Source: Gammaproteobacteria bacterium
GTDB lineage: Bacteria; Pseudomonadota; Gammaproteobacteria; Arenicellales; UBA868
DNA: 36,368 bases
Direction: 5' to 3'
NCBI GenBank assembly: GCA_022451485.1
Contig: JAKUQS010000001.1
Location: 1 to 36,368 of the forward strand
Both the position numbers and the translations under genes were made by a program. Positions 1 to 8,564 of this stretch are shown piece after piece. The notes under the pieces are model-generated. The model ran no database searches, was not told the DNA's origin, and worked only from the letters and a program-made list of their open reading frames with translations. Each line of letters opens with the position of its first letter. Position 1 is the stretch's first letter.

Positions 1-370
1 AGGTGGCTCGTTCGCTGTTCATTTTGCCTGTCAGCAGCGCTTCTATGCGTTTCCGTACCGGCTCGCCTTCCGGAGAATCGAAATGAATTCCCACACCCGC
101 GGTTCGCCCGGATTGCGCGCCTACCGGGGTGATCCAGCCAACCGTACCAGGAATCGCGTGCTGTTCGCTATCGGGCAATTTTAGAATTAAGAAGACGGGG
201 TCTCCCACTGTATAGGACGCGTCCGTTGGTACAAAAATACCTCCATTGGCCAAAAATGGCATGTAGGACAAGTACAGCGCTTTCTCGTCGCTAATGGCCA
301 CCGTCATCACCTTCGGTTTCGTGGTCTTAACTGCCCCCGTACCTTTTTTGGTCGCTGTCGTGTCTGCCAT
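1..370 (-). CDS. pilZ: PilZ domain protein (type IV pilus biogenesis), 3' end beyond window
   Basis: A 123-codon reading frame starts at an ATG at 370 and is still open at the left edge. After a Lys/Thr-rich N-terminus of about 20 residues it reads as the PilZ fold: a strand with YMPFLANGG, then GIFVP, GDPVFLIL, a GTVGWITP strand and GVGIHF. This matches the short stand-alone PilZ protein (about 118 residues) needed for type IV pilus assembly. That protein typically lacks the RxxxR c-di-GMP motif, and none is seen here. The frame ends with SERAT at the edge, so the stop should lie a few codons further left. It follows holB by 40 bases, the arrangement known from Pseudomonas and Xanthomonas. 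The family call is firm; the pilus role is inferred from family and position. Confidence 0.85.
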   Translation of the reverse strand, partial: MADTTATKKGTGAVKTTKPKVMTVAISDEKALYLSYMPFLANGGIFVPTDASYTVGDPVFLILKLPDSEQHAIPGTVGWITPVGAQSGRTAGVGIHFDSPEGEPVRKRIEALLTGKMNSERAT

Positions 371-410
371 ACGTCCGCCCAAGTCCGTGTGCGTGATAAC
401 TTAACAGACG

Positions 411-1409
411 CTATTCTAGCGCCGGCAGGATGTATTCCACAAAAAGTGTTTCGTCTACTGTTCCCGGCGCCGCAGCTAGAAATCGCCCTATCGCTCGGTA
501 GGCCTTGAAACTCTGGGCCAACGAACGGCTAAGCTCACCGAATTCGCCATCTTTGAGCGACATTAGCTGAAAACGTATTCGCCGACAGATTGCCTGTTGG
601 ACCTGTGGTAAGACGAGGCGAAGTTGTTCCCCATCAAGCTTAGTGAGCATTTCTCCTTTGATACGGCCTTCTGGCTTGATCACGGATGTCCATTCCGCCC
701 CTACTCCACTGCCTTCATTCGTTTCCGCTGAAATTAGCGCCTCCGCGACCTCCGGGAGGGCCACCCCAACCGTCATTGCTTGATCGACTACCGTTTGAGT
801 CGATGCTTTAAGGTCCTCCAGATAGGTCCTGAGCACCGAAGCCGATGGCACGGATAGCGGCACGGTCATACATCGACTACGAATAGTCGCCGCAATCTGC
901 GCTGGCGTTCGGCATGCCATTAGAAAAAAGGTATTGTCCGTCGGCTCTTCTAATGCCTTGAGGAGAGCGTTAGCCGCGTTTGCATTCATGTCATCCGCCG
1001 TCAGAATCAGCACTACTTTCGATCCCGGGCCGTGTGCCGCAGATGCTAGCGCGCCAGTAAGGGCGCGGACCTGATCGACACTGATGATGCGTCCAGTCAC
1101 GCCTCGCCCTATGCTTGCGAGATAACGCTCTCCTGCTTTGATTGGGGACTCGTTAAGCGCGTCCAGGGTCGATCGAGTTGTTAACACGTGAAAGTCAGGG
1201 TGATGCCCCAATAAAAATTGATCGCATTGTGTGCAGTCACCACAGCCCTGTGCTTCACGGCTACACAACAAAGCCCGGGCCAGGTGGTTTGCAAAGCGGA
1301 GTTTTCCGGCACCCCGCCCCCCAACCAGCAACAACCCAGGCGGTAGACGATCTACTTGCGATACGATTGTTTCGAATGCGGCAACGTGCCAAGGAAACAA
1401 TGACTTCAC
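411..1409 (-). CDS. holB: DNA polymerase III subunit delta'
   Basis: The 332-residue protein has the clamp-loader AAA+ layout. It has a P-loop-like GGRGAGKL at 30-37 and a zinc-binding Cys set at C49, C56, C59 and C62. It also carries DDMNANAANALLKALEEP (the Walker B/sensor region) and an SRC motif in TIRSRCMTV. Length is near that of E. coli HolB (334). Delta' is the stator of the clamp loader that places the beta sliding clamp on primed DNA. The GTG start shares four bases with the tmk stop, so translation is probably coupled. The C-terminal third is diverged but has the length expected for the oligomerisation domain. The product is secure; an exact alternative start cannot be excluded. Confidence 0.93.
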   Translation of the reverse strand: MKSLFPWHVAAFETIVSQVDRLPPGLLLVGGRGAGKLRFANHLARALLCSREAQGCGDCTQCDQFLLGHHPDFHVLTTRSTLDALNESPIKAGERYLASIGRGVTGRIISVDQVRALTGALASAAHGPGSKVVLILTADDMNANAANALLKALEEPTDNTFFLMACRTPAQIAATIRSRCMTVPLSVPSASVLRTYLEDLKASTQTVVDQAMTVGVALPEVAEALISAETNEGSGVGAEWTSVIKPEGRIKGEMLTKLDGEQLRLVLPQVQQAICRRIRFQLMSLKDGEFGELSRSLAQSFKAYRAIGRFLAAAPGTVDETLFVEYILPALE

Positions 1410-2044
1410 AGCGCTGACTCCTCAAACAGTTGCCCAAGTTTCTTCCCCATTTCGTACTGAATCGCCTCGATAGGCAGCGTGCCATCCATACAAAGAATCC
1501 GAGGCTCCGTCTCACTGCGCTCCAAATAAGCCAACCGAACCCGCTGTTTAAATTCAAGATCCTGGCTTTCGAAACGATCCTGACTTCGATCTAACCCGCG
1601 CCGTCGCCGTAGGCCGACTTCTACCGGCAGGTCTAACAAAAATGTCAGATCCGGTCTGAGGCTGCCTTGGGTCATGTGTTCGAGTACTTCAATATTCTGT
1701 GAATCGATACCCCGGCCACCACCTTGGTACGCGTAGGTCGCATCCGTGAAACGATCACACAGCACCCAAGTTCCTGCCAATAACGCGGGTCGAATGACTT
1801 TCTGGATATGCTCGGCACGTGCTGCAAACATCATCAACAGTTCTGTGAGCGGCGCGATCGGCTGAGCGGCATCCAGCAGGATTGAGCGTAATTGCTCCCC
1901 TACTTGGGTTCCACCCGGTTCACGGGTGGTGAGAACGGTAACTTGTCGTTTGACTAAATAGTCACAGAGATACGCAAGATGGGTCGTCTTGCCAGCACCA
2001 TCAACTCCTTCAAGCGAAATAAGTTTTCCAATCACGTCATTCAA
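1406..2044 (-). CDS. tmk: Thymidylate kinase
   Basis: Phosphorylates dTMP to dTDP with ATP. Visible signatures are the P-loop GVDGAGKTT at 13-21, the TREPGG substrate loop at 40-45, the DRF motif followed by TYAYQGGGRGID, and an arginine-rich LID (RRRRGLDR). The 212-residue length is typical. The start taken is TTG at 2044, overlapping the mltG stop; a GTG three codons in (2035) is an alternative and no strong ribosome-binding site decides between them. It lies between mltG and holB as in other gammaproteobacteria, and translational coupling through the overlaps is likely. Confidence 0.95.
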   Translation of the reverse strand: MNDVIGKLISLEGVDGAGKTTHLAYLCDYLVKRQVTVLTTREPGGTQVGEQLRSILLDAAQPIAPLTELLMMFAARAEHIQKVIRPALLAGTWVLCDRFTDATYAYQGGGRGIDSQNIEVLEHMTQGSLRPDLTFLLDLPVEVGLRRRRGLDRSQDRFESQDLEFKQRVRLAYLERSETEPRILCMDGTLPIEAIQYEMGKKLGQLFEESAL

Positions 2045-3078
2045 TCTTGCTTACTCGCCGACTGTCGCTGTCTTCTTTGGCGGTAAGATAAAACGGCTTT
2101 CTGGTGCTCCCGGTATGTAGCAGAAAACTGATGTCCCCCGTCGCCACGCGCGACAAAATACAAAAACTTTGTCTCAGCAGGTTGCATTACGGCAGCCAGA
2201 GCCACCCTGCCAGGATTAGATATCGGGCTCGGTGGCAAGCCTTTGCGAGTATACGTACTGTAAGGGGTATCGGACGACAGGTGCGTTTGAGTCAATTGAC
2301 CCTTGAATTCTGATCCCACTCCATAGGCGACCGTCGGGTCTGCCTGTAGACGCATCCCGCGAACCAGCCGTTCGATAAAGACACCTGCTATTAACGGCTT
2401 TTCTGAATCAATGGCGGTTTCTTTTTCGACAATCGATGCCAGGATCAGTGCGTCGTAGGCGCTATTCAACGGGAGAGTGGGTGTGCGAATCGACCAGGCG
2501 CCGTCCAATATCCGCTGCATTCTGTGGTGGGCCCGCTGCAATATTGAAATGTCCGTATCGCCGTGGTTGTAATGATAGGTGGCAGGGAAAAACCAACCCT
2601 CCGATCGTTGCTCATCAATATCAAGAATTTTACGCAAATGCGTATCGTCAATCTTGGGGAGCAATTGGATCAATGCAGGGGCAACGCCAAGGGTATTTCG
2701 CATATCCGCGACAGTCCACCCCTCGAATAGCGTCACCTGGTACGTAACGACCTGCCCCCGTGTGAGTTGCCCGAGTATGGCGTGTAACGTGGTGGGCTCT
2801 TGAAATCGATAGGCACCCGCCTTGATTTTACCCAATTGGCCCATGGCCGCGGCCCAGGCAACAATAGTCCATTGTCGTTTGACAACCTGACGCTCGGCAA
2901 GGTTCGCGGCAAAGGCAGATAGTCCACTGCCTGGGGCAATGCGGTAAACGTCGATCCCAGGTCGAATCAAGCGATGAACGTCCCAATACAAGAAGGTAAA
3001 GCTCGCCGTAAATCCAATCAAGATTACGACCGCGCTGATTGCTAGGCGAGGCCACCACCGATTGGTTGGGGATTTCAC
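2041..3078 (-). CDS. mltG: Endolytic murein transglycosylase MltG (YceG-like)
   Basis: An inner-membrane lytic transglycosylase that cleaves nascent glycan strands and sets their length. A single hydrophobic segment at about residues 12-32 anchors the 345-residue protein, with the catalytic domain on the periplasmic side. The YceG signature SIVEKETA is present; its first Glu is residue 218, the number of the catalytic Glu in the E. coli enzyme. DPTVAYG and the late NPGRVALAAVMQPAETKFLYFVA block are also typical. The GTG start overlaps the fabF stop by four bases. The pabC gene that often separates fabF from mltG is absent here. Confidence 0.94.
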   Translation of the reverse strand: MKSPTNRWWPRLAISAVVILIGFTASFTFLYWDVHRLIRPGIDVYRIAPGSGLSAFAANLAERQVVKRQWTIVAWAAAMGQLGKIKAGAYRFQEPTTLHAILGQLTRGQVVTYQVTLFEGWTVADMRNTLGVAPALIQLLPKIDDTHLRKILDIDEQRSEGWFFPATYHYNHGDTDISILQRAHHRMQRILDGAWSIRTPTLPLNSAYDALILASIVEKETAIDSEKPLIAGVFIERLVRGMRLQADPTVAYGVGSEFKGQLTQTHLSSDTPYSTYTRKGLPPSPISNPGRVALAAVMQPAETKFLYFVARGDGGHQFSATYREHQKAVLSYRQRRQRQSASKQD

Positions 3079-4346
3079 TGCAAGCGTTGAAACACCAGGC
3101 TGCCGTTTGTGCCGCCAAATCCAAATGAGTTAGATATTGCCGCCTCGATCGAAACGTCTCGGGCGACATGGGGAACGTAATCGAGGTCACATTCCGGATC
3201 TACGGTGTCCAAGTTGATCGTCGGCGGAATAATTTGATGATGCAAGGACAGGATGGTCGATACCGCTTCGACGCCGCCAGCAGCGCCCAGTAAGTGTCCG
3301 ATCATCGATTTGTTGGAACTCACCATCATGTCCTGGGCGTGATCTCCGAAAGCCAACTTTATTGCCTTTGTCTCGGCGATGTCACCTAGCGGCGTAGAAG
3401 TGCCATGGGCGTTAACATAGCCAATAGATTCGGCAGGGATGCCAGCGTCGTTGACCGCGTTCACCATACATCGCGCCGCTCCATCACCATCGGGCAATGG
3501 CTGTGTTATGTGGTTAGCGTCTGCATTAAGTCCGAAACCCGCCAATTCTGCATAAATACGAGCGTTCCTTTGTCGTGCGTGTTCAAATTCCTCCAACAAT
3601 ACAACCCCTGCCCCTTCACCGATCACAAACCCATCGCGCCCTATATCCCAGGGCCGGCTGGCTTCACTCGGCACCGCATTGTGGCGACTCAGTGCACGAG
3701 CCATGCTGAATCCTGCGACTGCTGTTGGGGTAACGCCTGCTTCTGCACCGCCCGCTAACATGGCATCCGCATCACCATATTGAATCATGCGCGCCGCTTG
3801 ACCAATGCTATGGGTGCCCGTACTACAAGCAGTCGCAATGGCAAGGTTCGGGCCTTTCAACCCAAAGCGGATCGATAGATTTCCAGAGATCATATTAATG
3901 ATGCTTCCAGGAATATAAAATGGCGATACTCGCCGATGTCCGCGCGTGGTATACAGCGCCGTGGTGTCTTCGATAGTTTGCAGGCCCCCAATTCCCGCAC
4001 CAACCGACACGCCGAAGCGCTGCGCCAACGATTCAGAAACCGTGATGCCAGAATCAAAGAACGCTTCGACACTAGCCACAACGCCAAGTTGAATAAATCT
4101 ATCCATCTTGCGCGCGTCTTTGGTTGAGATGATTGGCTCTGGATCGAACCCAGTTGCTTCACCAGCGATCTGACAGGGCAAATCAGCAGCATCAAAAAGA
4201 CTGATAGGGCCAATACCGGTTACGCCAGAGAGCAGGCCAGCCCAAGTAGCTTTGGCAGTCAACCCGACCGGAGAGACGCAACCGACGCCGGTCACAACTA
4301 CTCGTCGACGCCCCGTCAAGGTCGAAATCCTGGTTGCAACTGCCAC
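3075..4346 (-). CDS. fabF: Beta-ketoacyl-ACP synthase II
   Basis: Condenses malonyl-ACP with growing acyl-ACP in fatty-acid elongation. The thiolase-fold Cys-His-His triad is visible: C174 in ATACSTGTH, H314 in NAHGTSTPLGD and H351 in SMIGHLLGAAG. The glycine-rich SFGFGGTNGSL near the end is also typical. At 423 residues it is about ten longer than E. coli FabF because of a short N-terminal tail before RRVVVTGVG. The start is GTG at 4346 with an AGAGG six bases ahead. It lies 44 bases after acpP, its carrier partner, and overlaps mltG. Confidence 0.95.
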   Translation of the reverse strand: MAVATRISTLTGRRRVVVTGVGCVSPVGLTAKATWAGLLSGVTGIGPISLFDAADLPCQIAGEATGFDPEPIISTKDARKMDRFIQLGVVASVEAFFDSGITVSESLAQRFGVSVGAGIGGLQTIEDTTALYTTRGHRRVSPFYIPGSIINMISGNLSIRFGLKGPNLAIATACSTGTHSIGQAARMIQYGDADAMLAGGAEAGVTPTAVAGFSMARALSRHNAVPSEASRPWDIGRDGFVIGEGAGVVLLEEFEHARQRNARIYAELAGFGLNADANHITQPLPDGDGAARCMVNAVNDAGIPAESIGYVNAHGTSTPLGDIAETKAIKLAFGDHAQDMMVSSNKSMIGHLLGAAGGVEAVSTILSLHHQIIPPTINLDTVDPECDLDYVPHVARDVSIEAAISNSFGFGGTNGSLVFQRLQ

Positions 4347-4390
4347 ATCGCCTCTACGGCCAGTGACGGTAGCGATTGCGACAACAGCAC

Positions 4391-4630
4391 CTACCCTTTG
4401 TCGTTGGCCTCTATAAAGGCGACGGCCTGCTTGACCGTCGTGATAGCCTCGGCCTGATCATCGGGGATCTCAGCATCAAATTCCTCTTCTAGTGCCATTA
4501 CCAGCTCTACCGTATCGAGAGAATCGGCACCAAGGTCATCGACAAATGAGGCTTCTAACGTTACCTGATCTTCGGTTACACCGAGTTGCTCGACCACAAT
4601 CTTTCTTACGCGTTCTTCGATGCTACTCAT
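4391..4630 (-). CDS. acpP: Acyl carrier protein
   Basis: A small acidic 79-residue carrier. Ser37 in [18 protein letters not shown] is the 4'-phosphopantetheine attachment site. The length and the run of Asp/Glu around helix II are those of bacterial ACP. It holds the growing acyl chain for FabH, FabG and FabF encoded beside it, and donates acyl groups to phospholipid synthesis. The ATG is preceded by GGAGG about 11 bases upstream. The 217-base gap before fabG suggests it also has its own promoter. Confidence 0.97.
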   Translation of the reverse strand: MSSIEERVRKIVVEQLGVTEDQVTLEASFVDDLGADSLDTVELVMALEEEFDAEIPDDQAEAITTVKQAVAFIEANDKG

Positions 4631-4748
4631 CAGTATTCCAGCCTCCGTAGGTTACTAACCCAGTTTGTATCTTTGGTTTGGCGCTCTTATCAGACAAGTT
4701 TTGAACTTGGGCGCATCTGTGGGCCCATGCCACGACTGAGTCGCACGG

Positions 4749-4777
4749 ATTAAACAATATTCCCCACAACAAGTCTA
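4749..4777 (-). promoter_or_regulatory. Candidate sigma70 promoter for acpP
   Basis: On the minus strand TAGACT (4777-4772) and TTTAAT (4754-4749) are separated by exactly 17 bases, matching four and five of six consensus positions. It lies in the 217-base fabG-acpP gap, about 120 bases before the acpP start. A separate strong acpP promoter is common in this gene order. This is a pattern match only; no terminator was seen in the same gap. Confidence 0.4.
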
Positions 4778-4847
4778 TATTTTGCTTCACTAACAGCCGC
4801 CGACTAAGTGCAAAGCGCACCTAAGAAATGCTCTATAACCCATTGTT

Positions 4848-5597
4848 TTAATGCATATACATGCCGCCATTAACATGCAGTGTATGCCCTGTAATGTAGT
4901 TAGCACTTGGGGATGCTAAGAATGCTACAGCCCCAGCAATATCAGCCGCCTGGCCCAGTGTTCCCAGAGGAATCCTATCCAACATGTGGGACCGCATAGT
5001 CGAGTCGAGGGCGGCGGTCATATCAGTTTCAATGAAACCCGGGGCAACCGAATTAACTGTGATGTGCCGACTCGCAACTTCGAGCGCCAAGGCACGAGTA
5101 AAGCCTTCAATACCCGCTTTAGCCGCGGCATAATTCGCCTGGCCCGCATTTCCAGTGGCACCCACAATTGAAGTGATGCTGATGATACGACCTGTGCGAG
5201 CCTTCATCATGGGCCGAAGACACGCCCTGCTCATGCGATACACCGACTTCAGATCAGTATCAAGAACAAGATCCCAATCCGCAGATTTCATCCTCGCCAA
5301 AAGAGTATCACGAGTGACGCCAGCATTATTGACAAGAATACTTACCGCTCCGTAGCGCTCGCTTATCTCTTTAGTCACTTGCTCAACAGAGTCATCTTGG
5401 GTAACGTCAAGCACACAGCCCTCTCCGCTATGTCCCGCTTGGCGAAGTCGCTCGGTGATAGCGCTTGCTCCCTCCGGGGTGGTGGCCGTGCCAATCACGA
5501 TGGCGCCACAAACCGCTAGTTCGTTAGCAATCGCAAGTCCAATGCCCCGACTCGCCCCTGTTACAAGTGCTATCTCCCCTTGGAGTCCTTTAGCCAT
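4848..5597 (-). CDS. fabG: 3-oxoacyl-ACP reductase
   Basis: An NADPH-dependent SDR that reduces beta-ketoacyl-ACP in each elongation round. It shows the cofactor motif TGASRGIG, NNAG, and the catalytic set with Ser in SITSIVG (about 143), Tyr156 and Lys160 in NYAAAKAG. The 249-residue form starting at ATG 5597 is chosen because AGGA sits about nine bases upstream and MAKGLQGEIALVTG aligns with the family N-terminus. A 15-residue upstream extension is open but reads into the fabH end and is unlikely. It follows fabH by 17 bases, with no fabD between them. Confidence 0.95.
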   Translation of the reverse strand: MAKGLQGEIALVTGASRGIGLAIANELAVCGAIVIGTATTPEGASAITERLRQAGHSGEGCVLDVTQDDSVEQVTKEISERYGAVSILVNNAGVTRDTLLARMKSADWDLVLDTDLKSVYRMSRACLRPMMKARTGRIISITSIVGATGNAGQANYAAAKAGIEGFTRALALEVASRHITVNSVAPGFIETDMTAALDSTMRSHMLDRIPLGTLGQAADIAGAVAFLASPSANYITGHTLHVNGGMYMH

Positions 5598-5614
5598 TTT
5601 AATATTCCTAGCGT

Positions 5615-6583
5615 TTAAAAAGTCAGGAGAACACTTCCCCAAGTGAAGCCGCCCCCAAAACCTTCTAGCAAAATATTCTGATCTCGCTGGATACGACCAT
5701 CTTGCACTGCCTCATCAAACGCTAACGGGATTGAGGCAGCTGACGTATTCCCGTGACGGTCGACCGTCACCACTACCCGCTCCATGCTGAGACCTGCCCG
5801 TTTTGCTGTTGCAGTAATAATACGCAGATTGGCTTGATGCGGGATCAGCCAATCGATATCGGACTGATCCATATTGTTATGTTCCAGGGCCTCTTTAACC
5901 ACGTCGCCCAACCCCTTCACTGCCCATCGAAACACTTCAGATCCGTGCATCTCCGTATATGCTTTGCCTTGGGCTAATTCCGAATGGGCGGTCGATACAC
6001 CCACGGGCACCTGCAACAGATTGGCATGAGTACCGTCTGCATGCAGATGGGTTGAACGAATGCCTGGCGTTTCGGTAGCTTCCACCACCATCGCCCCAGC
6101 GCCATCACCAAACAGAACACACGTCGACCGGTCGCTCCAATCAAGAATTCTAGAAAAAGTTTCCGCACCGACTACCAATGCACATTGGGCAGCCCCACTT
6201 TCAATATATTTACTGACCACGTCCAAGGCATATACAAACCCGGCGCAAACTGCCTGGATATCAAATGCGGGGCAGTCCTTTGCCTGGAGGCGTGCCTGAA
6301 GCAAGCACGCAGTGCTCGGAAAGACCTGATCAGCTGTTGTTGTTGCGACGACAATAAGATCAATATCACCGGATGATCGGCCCGCATTTTCCAATGCCCG
6401 CCGAGCCGCGTGTTCGGCCAAATCACAGGTAAATTCATCATCCGCTGCAATGCGGCGTTCGAGAATGCCACTGCGCGATCGAATCCAGTCATCGGTCGTA
6501 TCAAGAGACTGACTTAACTCCCCATTGGTTAGTACACGATCTGGCAGATAACTGCCGGTACCCATAATTCTCGCGAATGCCAT
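5615..6583 (-). CDS. fabH: Beta-ketoacyl-ACP synthase III
   Basis: Starts fatty-acid synthesis by condensing acetyl-CoA with malonyl-ACP. The triad is C113 in AVCAGFVYAL, H249 in IPHQANLR and N279 in HGNTSAAS, close to C112/H244/N274 of E. coli. The final GGGFTWGS is the family C-terminal signature. Length is 322 residues. It follows plsX by five bases, an arrangement found in most proteobacteria. Confidence 0.96.
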   Translation of the reverse strand: MAFARIMGTGSYLPDRVLTNGELSQSLDTTDDWIRSRSGILERRIAADDEFTCDLAEHAARRALENAGRSSGDIDLIVVATTTADQVFPSTACLLQARLQAKDCPAFDIQAVCAGFVYALDVVSKYIESGAAQCALVVGAETFSRILDWSDRSTCVLFGDGAGAMVVEATETPGIRSTHLHADGTHANLLQVPVGVSTAHSELAQGKAYTEMHGSEVFRWAVKGLGDVVKEALEHNNMDQSDIDWLIPHQANLRIITATAKRAGLSMERVVVTVDRHGNTSAASIPLAFDEAVQDGRIQRDQNILLEGFGGGFTWGSVLLTF

Positions 6584-6588
6584 CTGTC

Positions 6589-7590
6589 CTATTCCTGAAG
6601 TTGCTCCATTTGGTCCGCAATATGAGTAACAATATCCTTTTCGACGGCTTCCAACGCAACTTTAATCGCTTGTGTGATTCCAACAGAATCAGCACTGCCA
6701 TGACTCTTAATGACGGGTCTTCGTAGACCAAGAAGCATAGCGCCATTAAATTGCCTTCGATCAGTGCGTGCTTTAATCCGCCGAAGCACTGACAACGAAC
6801 ATAACCCAGCCATACGACTCATGAAACCTCTGCCGTATTCCTCTTTAAGGATCACGTGCAGCATCACACTTAGACCTTCACTTGTTTTTAATGCCACGTT
6901 ACCACTGAAGCCATCGCAGACAATGACATCGACTTGCCCATCGTAAATATCATTGCCTTCAACATAACCAATATAGTTTAAGGGGCTTCTTTGAAATAAT
7001 TTCGCCGCTTCGTTCAAGCTATCACTCCCTTTACCCTCCTCAGTGCCAATATTAAGTAGTCCGATGGTAGGATGAGAGTTGTCATCAAAATATTGCGAAA
7101 GCATTGCACCCATAATGCCAAATTGAAACAAGCGCTTTGGACTGGCATCATTGCTGGCGCCAAGATCGAGCATGTGGACGTGCCCAGCAGCTCTTGGCAA
7201 TGCTCTCACGATCGCCGGCCTTTCAATGCCCGGTAATCGTTTAATCACCAGCGTACCCATCGCTGTTAGAGCGCCAGTGTTTCCCGCGCTGACACACGCC
7301 GCAGCACTCCCATCGTTGACAAGATCGATCGCGCGACGCATTGACGAATCTGGTTTGCCCTTCAGTGCAGCGGTGGGTGCCTCGTTCATGTCAACGACTT
7401 CCGAGGCATCGTGAAACCGCAAGCGCGGATGATCTAACAACGCTGCGTAAGCAGGATAAATGTCGGCTCGTCGACCAACGACTACTAGACCCAAAGAGCT
7501 GAACTGATTAACTGCGGCCAGCGCTCCCGGCACTGTCGCGGCGGCGCCAATATCGCCGCCCATTAGGTCTAGCGCGATGACTGTTTCCAC
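6589..7590 (-). CDS. plsX: Phosphate acyltransferase PlsX
   Basis: Converts acyl-ACP to acyl-phosphate, the donor for PlsY in phosphatidic acid synthesis; a peripheral membrane enzyme. The N-terminal ALDLMGGDIGA, SAGNTGALTA, the LDLGAS stretch, NIGTEEGKG and CDGFSGNVALKTSEG are all family signatures. Length is 333 residues. The start is GTG at 7590. It follows rpmF by 57 bases and precedes fabH by five, linking phospholipid and fatty-acid initiation in one transcript. Confidence 0.95.
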   Translation of the reverse strand: METVIALDLMGGDIGAAATVPGALAAVNQFSSLGLVVVGRRADIYPAYAALLDHPRLRFHDASEVVDMNEAPTAALKGKPDSSMRRAIDLVNDGSAAACVSAGNTGALTAMGTLVIKRLPGIERPAIVRALPRAAGHVHMLDLGASNDASPKRLFQFGIMGAMLSQYFDDNSHPTIGLLNIGTEEGKGSDSLNEAAKLFQRSPLNYIGYVEGNDIYDGQVDVIVCDGFSGNVALKTSEGLSVMLHVILKEEYGRGFMSRMAGLCSLSVLRRIKARTDRRQFNGAMLLGLRRPVIKSHGSADSVGITQAIKVALEAVEKDIVTHIADQMEQLQE

Positions 7591-7647
7591 TAACCCGCCC
7601 CGGTTGATTGCTCGACGGACAGCCGCGGAATACGCTCAAGTAGCTGG

Positions 7648-7833
7648 TTATTCGAAAATTTCTTTTTCAGGAACAACTCGACGTCCGCGATAATACCCGT
7701 CAGGGCCAACGTGGTGGCGCCGATGGAGTTCTCCGGACACCGGATCAGTAGATAGGGCGGTTGTTGGGAGACCATCGTGTGAACGGCGCATGCCCCTTTT
7801 AGAGGGGGTTTTCCTATTTTTCTGTACGGCCAT
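7648..7833 (-). CDS. rpmF: 50S ribosomal protein L32
   Basis: A 61-residue basic protein beginning [20 protein letters not shown], the universal L32 N-terminus. [15 protein letters not shown] is typical of the proteobacterial C-terminal half. No zinc-binding Cys pairs are present, as in the E. coli form. It is first in the run rpmF-plsX-fabH and is served by its own near-consensus promoter. The yceD (DUF177) gene that normally precedes and is cotranscribed with rpmF is not here; instead maf starts divergently 103 bases away. Confidence 0.96.
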   Translation of the reverse strand: MAVQKNRKTPSKRGMRRSHDGLPTTALSTDPVSGELHRRHHVGPDGYYRGRRVVPEKEIFE

Positions 7834-7914
7834 GATGATTTGCTTACCTTAAAATAGATAAATCGGGTACCTACAGCTACGACAGCGTTTAAAGTTGCCT
7901 GAACAGCGGTCGGA

Positions 7915-7943
7915 ACTATATTCGGAGAGCCATTGAGTGTCAA
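7915..7943 (-). promoter_or_regulatory. Strong sigma70-type promoter for rpmF-plsX-fab operon
   Basis: On the minus strand a perfect TTGACA (7943-7938) and TATAGT (7920-7915, five of six consensus) stand exactly 17 bases apart. Transcription would begin near 7908, giving a leader of about 75 nucleotides before the rpmF ATG at 7833. The -35 box overlaps the maf GTG start on the other strand, so the two transcription units share this segment and could interfere with each other. This is the best promoter match found in the window. Confidence 0.75.
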
Positions 7944-8533
7944 AAAATGAAAAAAACCCAGCGCTAGTATTGGCGTCTTCTTCACCTTTTCGGCGGAAGC
8001 TACTAACCCAACTCCAGGTGCCCTTTTCGGTGGTTAGTCCGGATATCGATGAAACGGCTGGGGCACAAGAGAAAGCGGAAGGATTGGTAGAGAGGTTAGC
8101 CATTGAAAAAGCCCATGCGGTGGGGGCAAATCTCCCCGATTCGTTGATTATTGGCTCAGACCAGGTTGCAACCTATGATGGGAAAATTGTAGGCAAACCG
8201 GGTGATCGTGCCACCGCGGTCAAGCAATTATTGGCCGCATCCGGCCAAACAGTTCGTTTATATACAGGGGTTGCCCTCTTGAACTCCAATTCTGGGGTGA
8301 TTCGATCACGGGTAATCCCCTATGAAGTAGTTTTTAGGGACCTCACGTTGACGATGATTGAGAGTTACCTCGAACGCGAACAGCCTTATGGTTGTTGTGG
8401 TTCATTACAGGCAGATGGACTGGGAGTCGCCTTTCTAACGCGTATCTCTGGAGATGACCCGAGCGCATTAATCGGTTTGCCCCTGATTACCGTGATCGAC
8501 TTGCTTGCGCAAGAGGGCTATTTTGTCCTCTAA
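7937..8533 (+). CDS. maf: Maf-family nucleoside triphosphate pyrophosphatase (YceF type)
   Basis: Hydrolyses modified or non-canonical NTPs, m7GTP for the YceF group, and is thought to keep them out of nucleic acids. The 198-residue protein begins with the Maf signature LVLASSSPFRRKLL. It continues with VVSPDIDE, IIGSDQVATYDGKIVGKPG and the late GDDPSALIGLPL. GTG at 7937 is the chosen start: GGAGAG lies seven bases upstream. It is divergent from rpmF and convergent with rluC, the neighbours of E. coli yceF. The family is sure; m7GTP preference is inferred from position. Confidence 0.9.
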   Translation: MSKNEKNPALVLASSSPFRRKLLTQLQVPFSVVSPDIDETAGAQEKAEGLVERLAIEKAHAVGANLPDSLIIGSDQVATYDGKIVGKPGDRATAVKQLLAASGQTVRLYTGVALLNSNSGVIRSRVIPYEVVFRDLTLTMIESYLEREQPYGCCGSLQADGLGVAFLTRISGDDPSALIGLPLITVIDLLAQEGYFVL

Positions 8534-8564
8534 TCGCGCGTTGCCTATGTTACCGCTGCCTCGA

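Noticed and set aside
7895-7922. TTGCCT-16-TATATT as a plus-strand promoter for maf
   Set aside because: Transcription would begin near 7929, removing the GGAGAG ribosome-binding site at 7924-7929 used by the GTG start, so it cannot serve maf as annotated.
7590-7985. A 131-codon minus-strand frame across rpmF and the maf start as a possible yceD remnant
   Set aside because: It is out of frame with rpmF, overlaps maf, and shows none of the DUF177 features.
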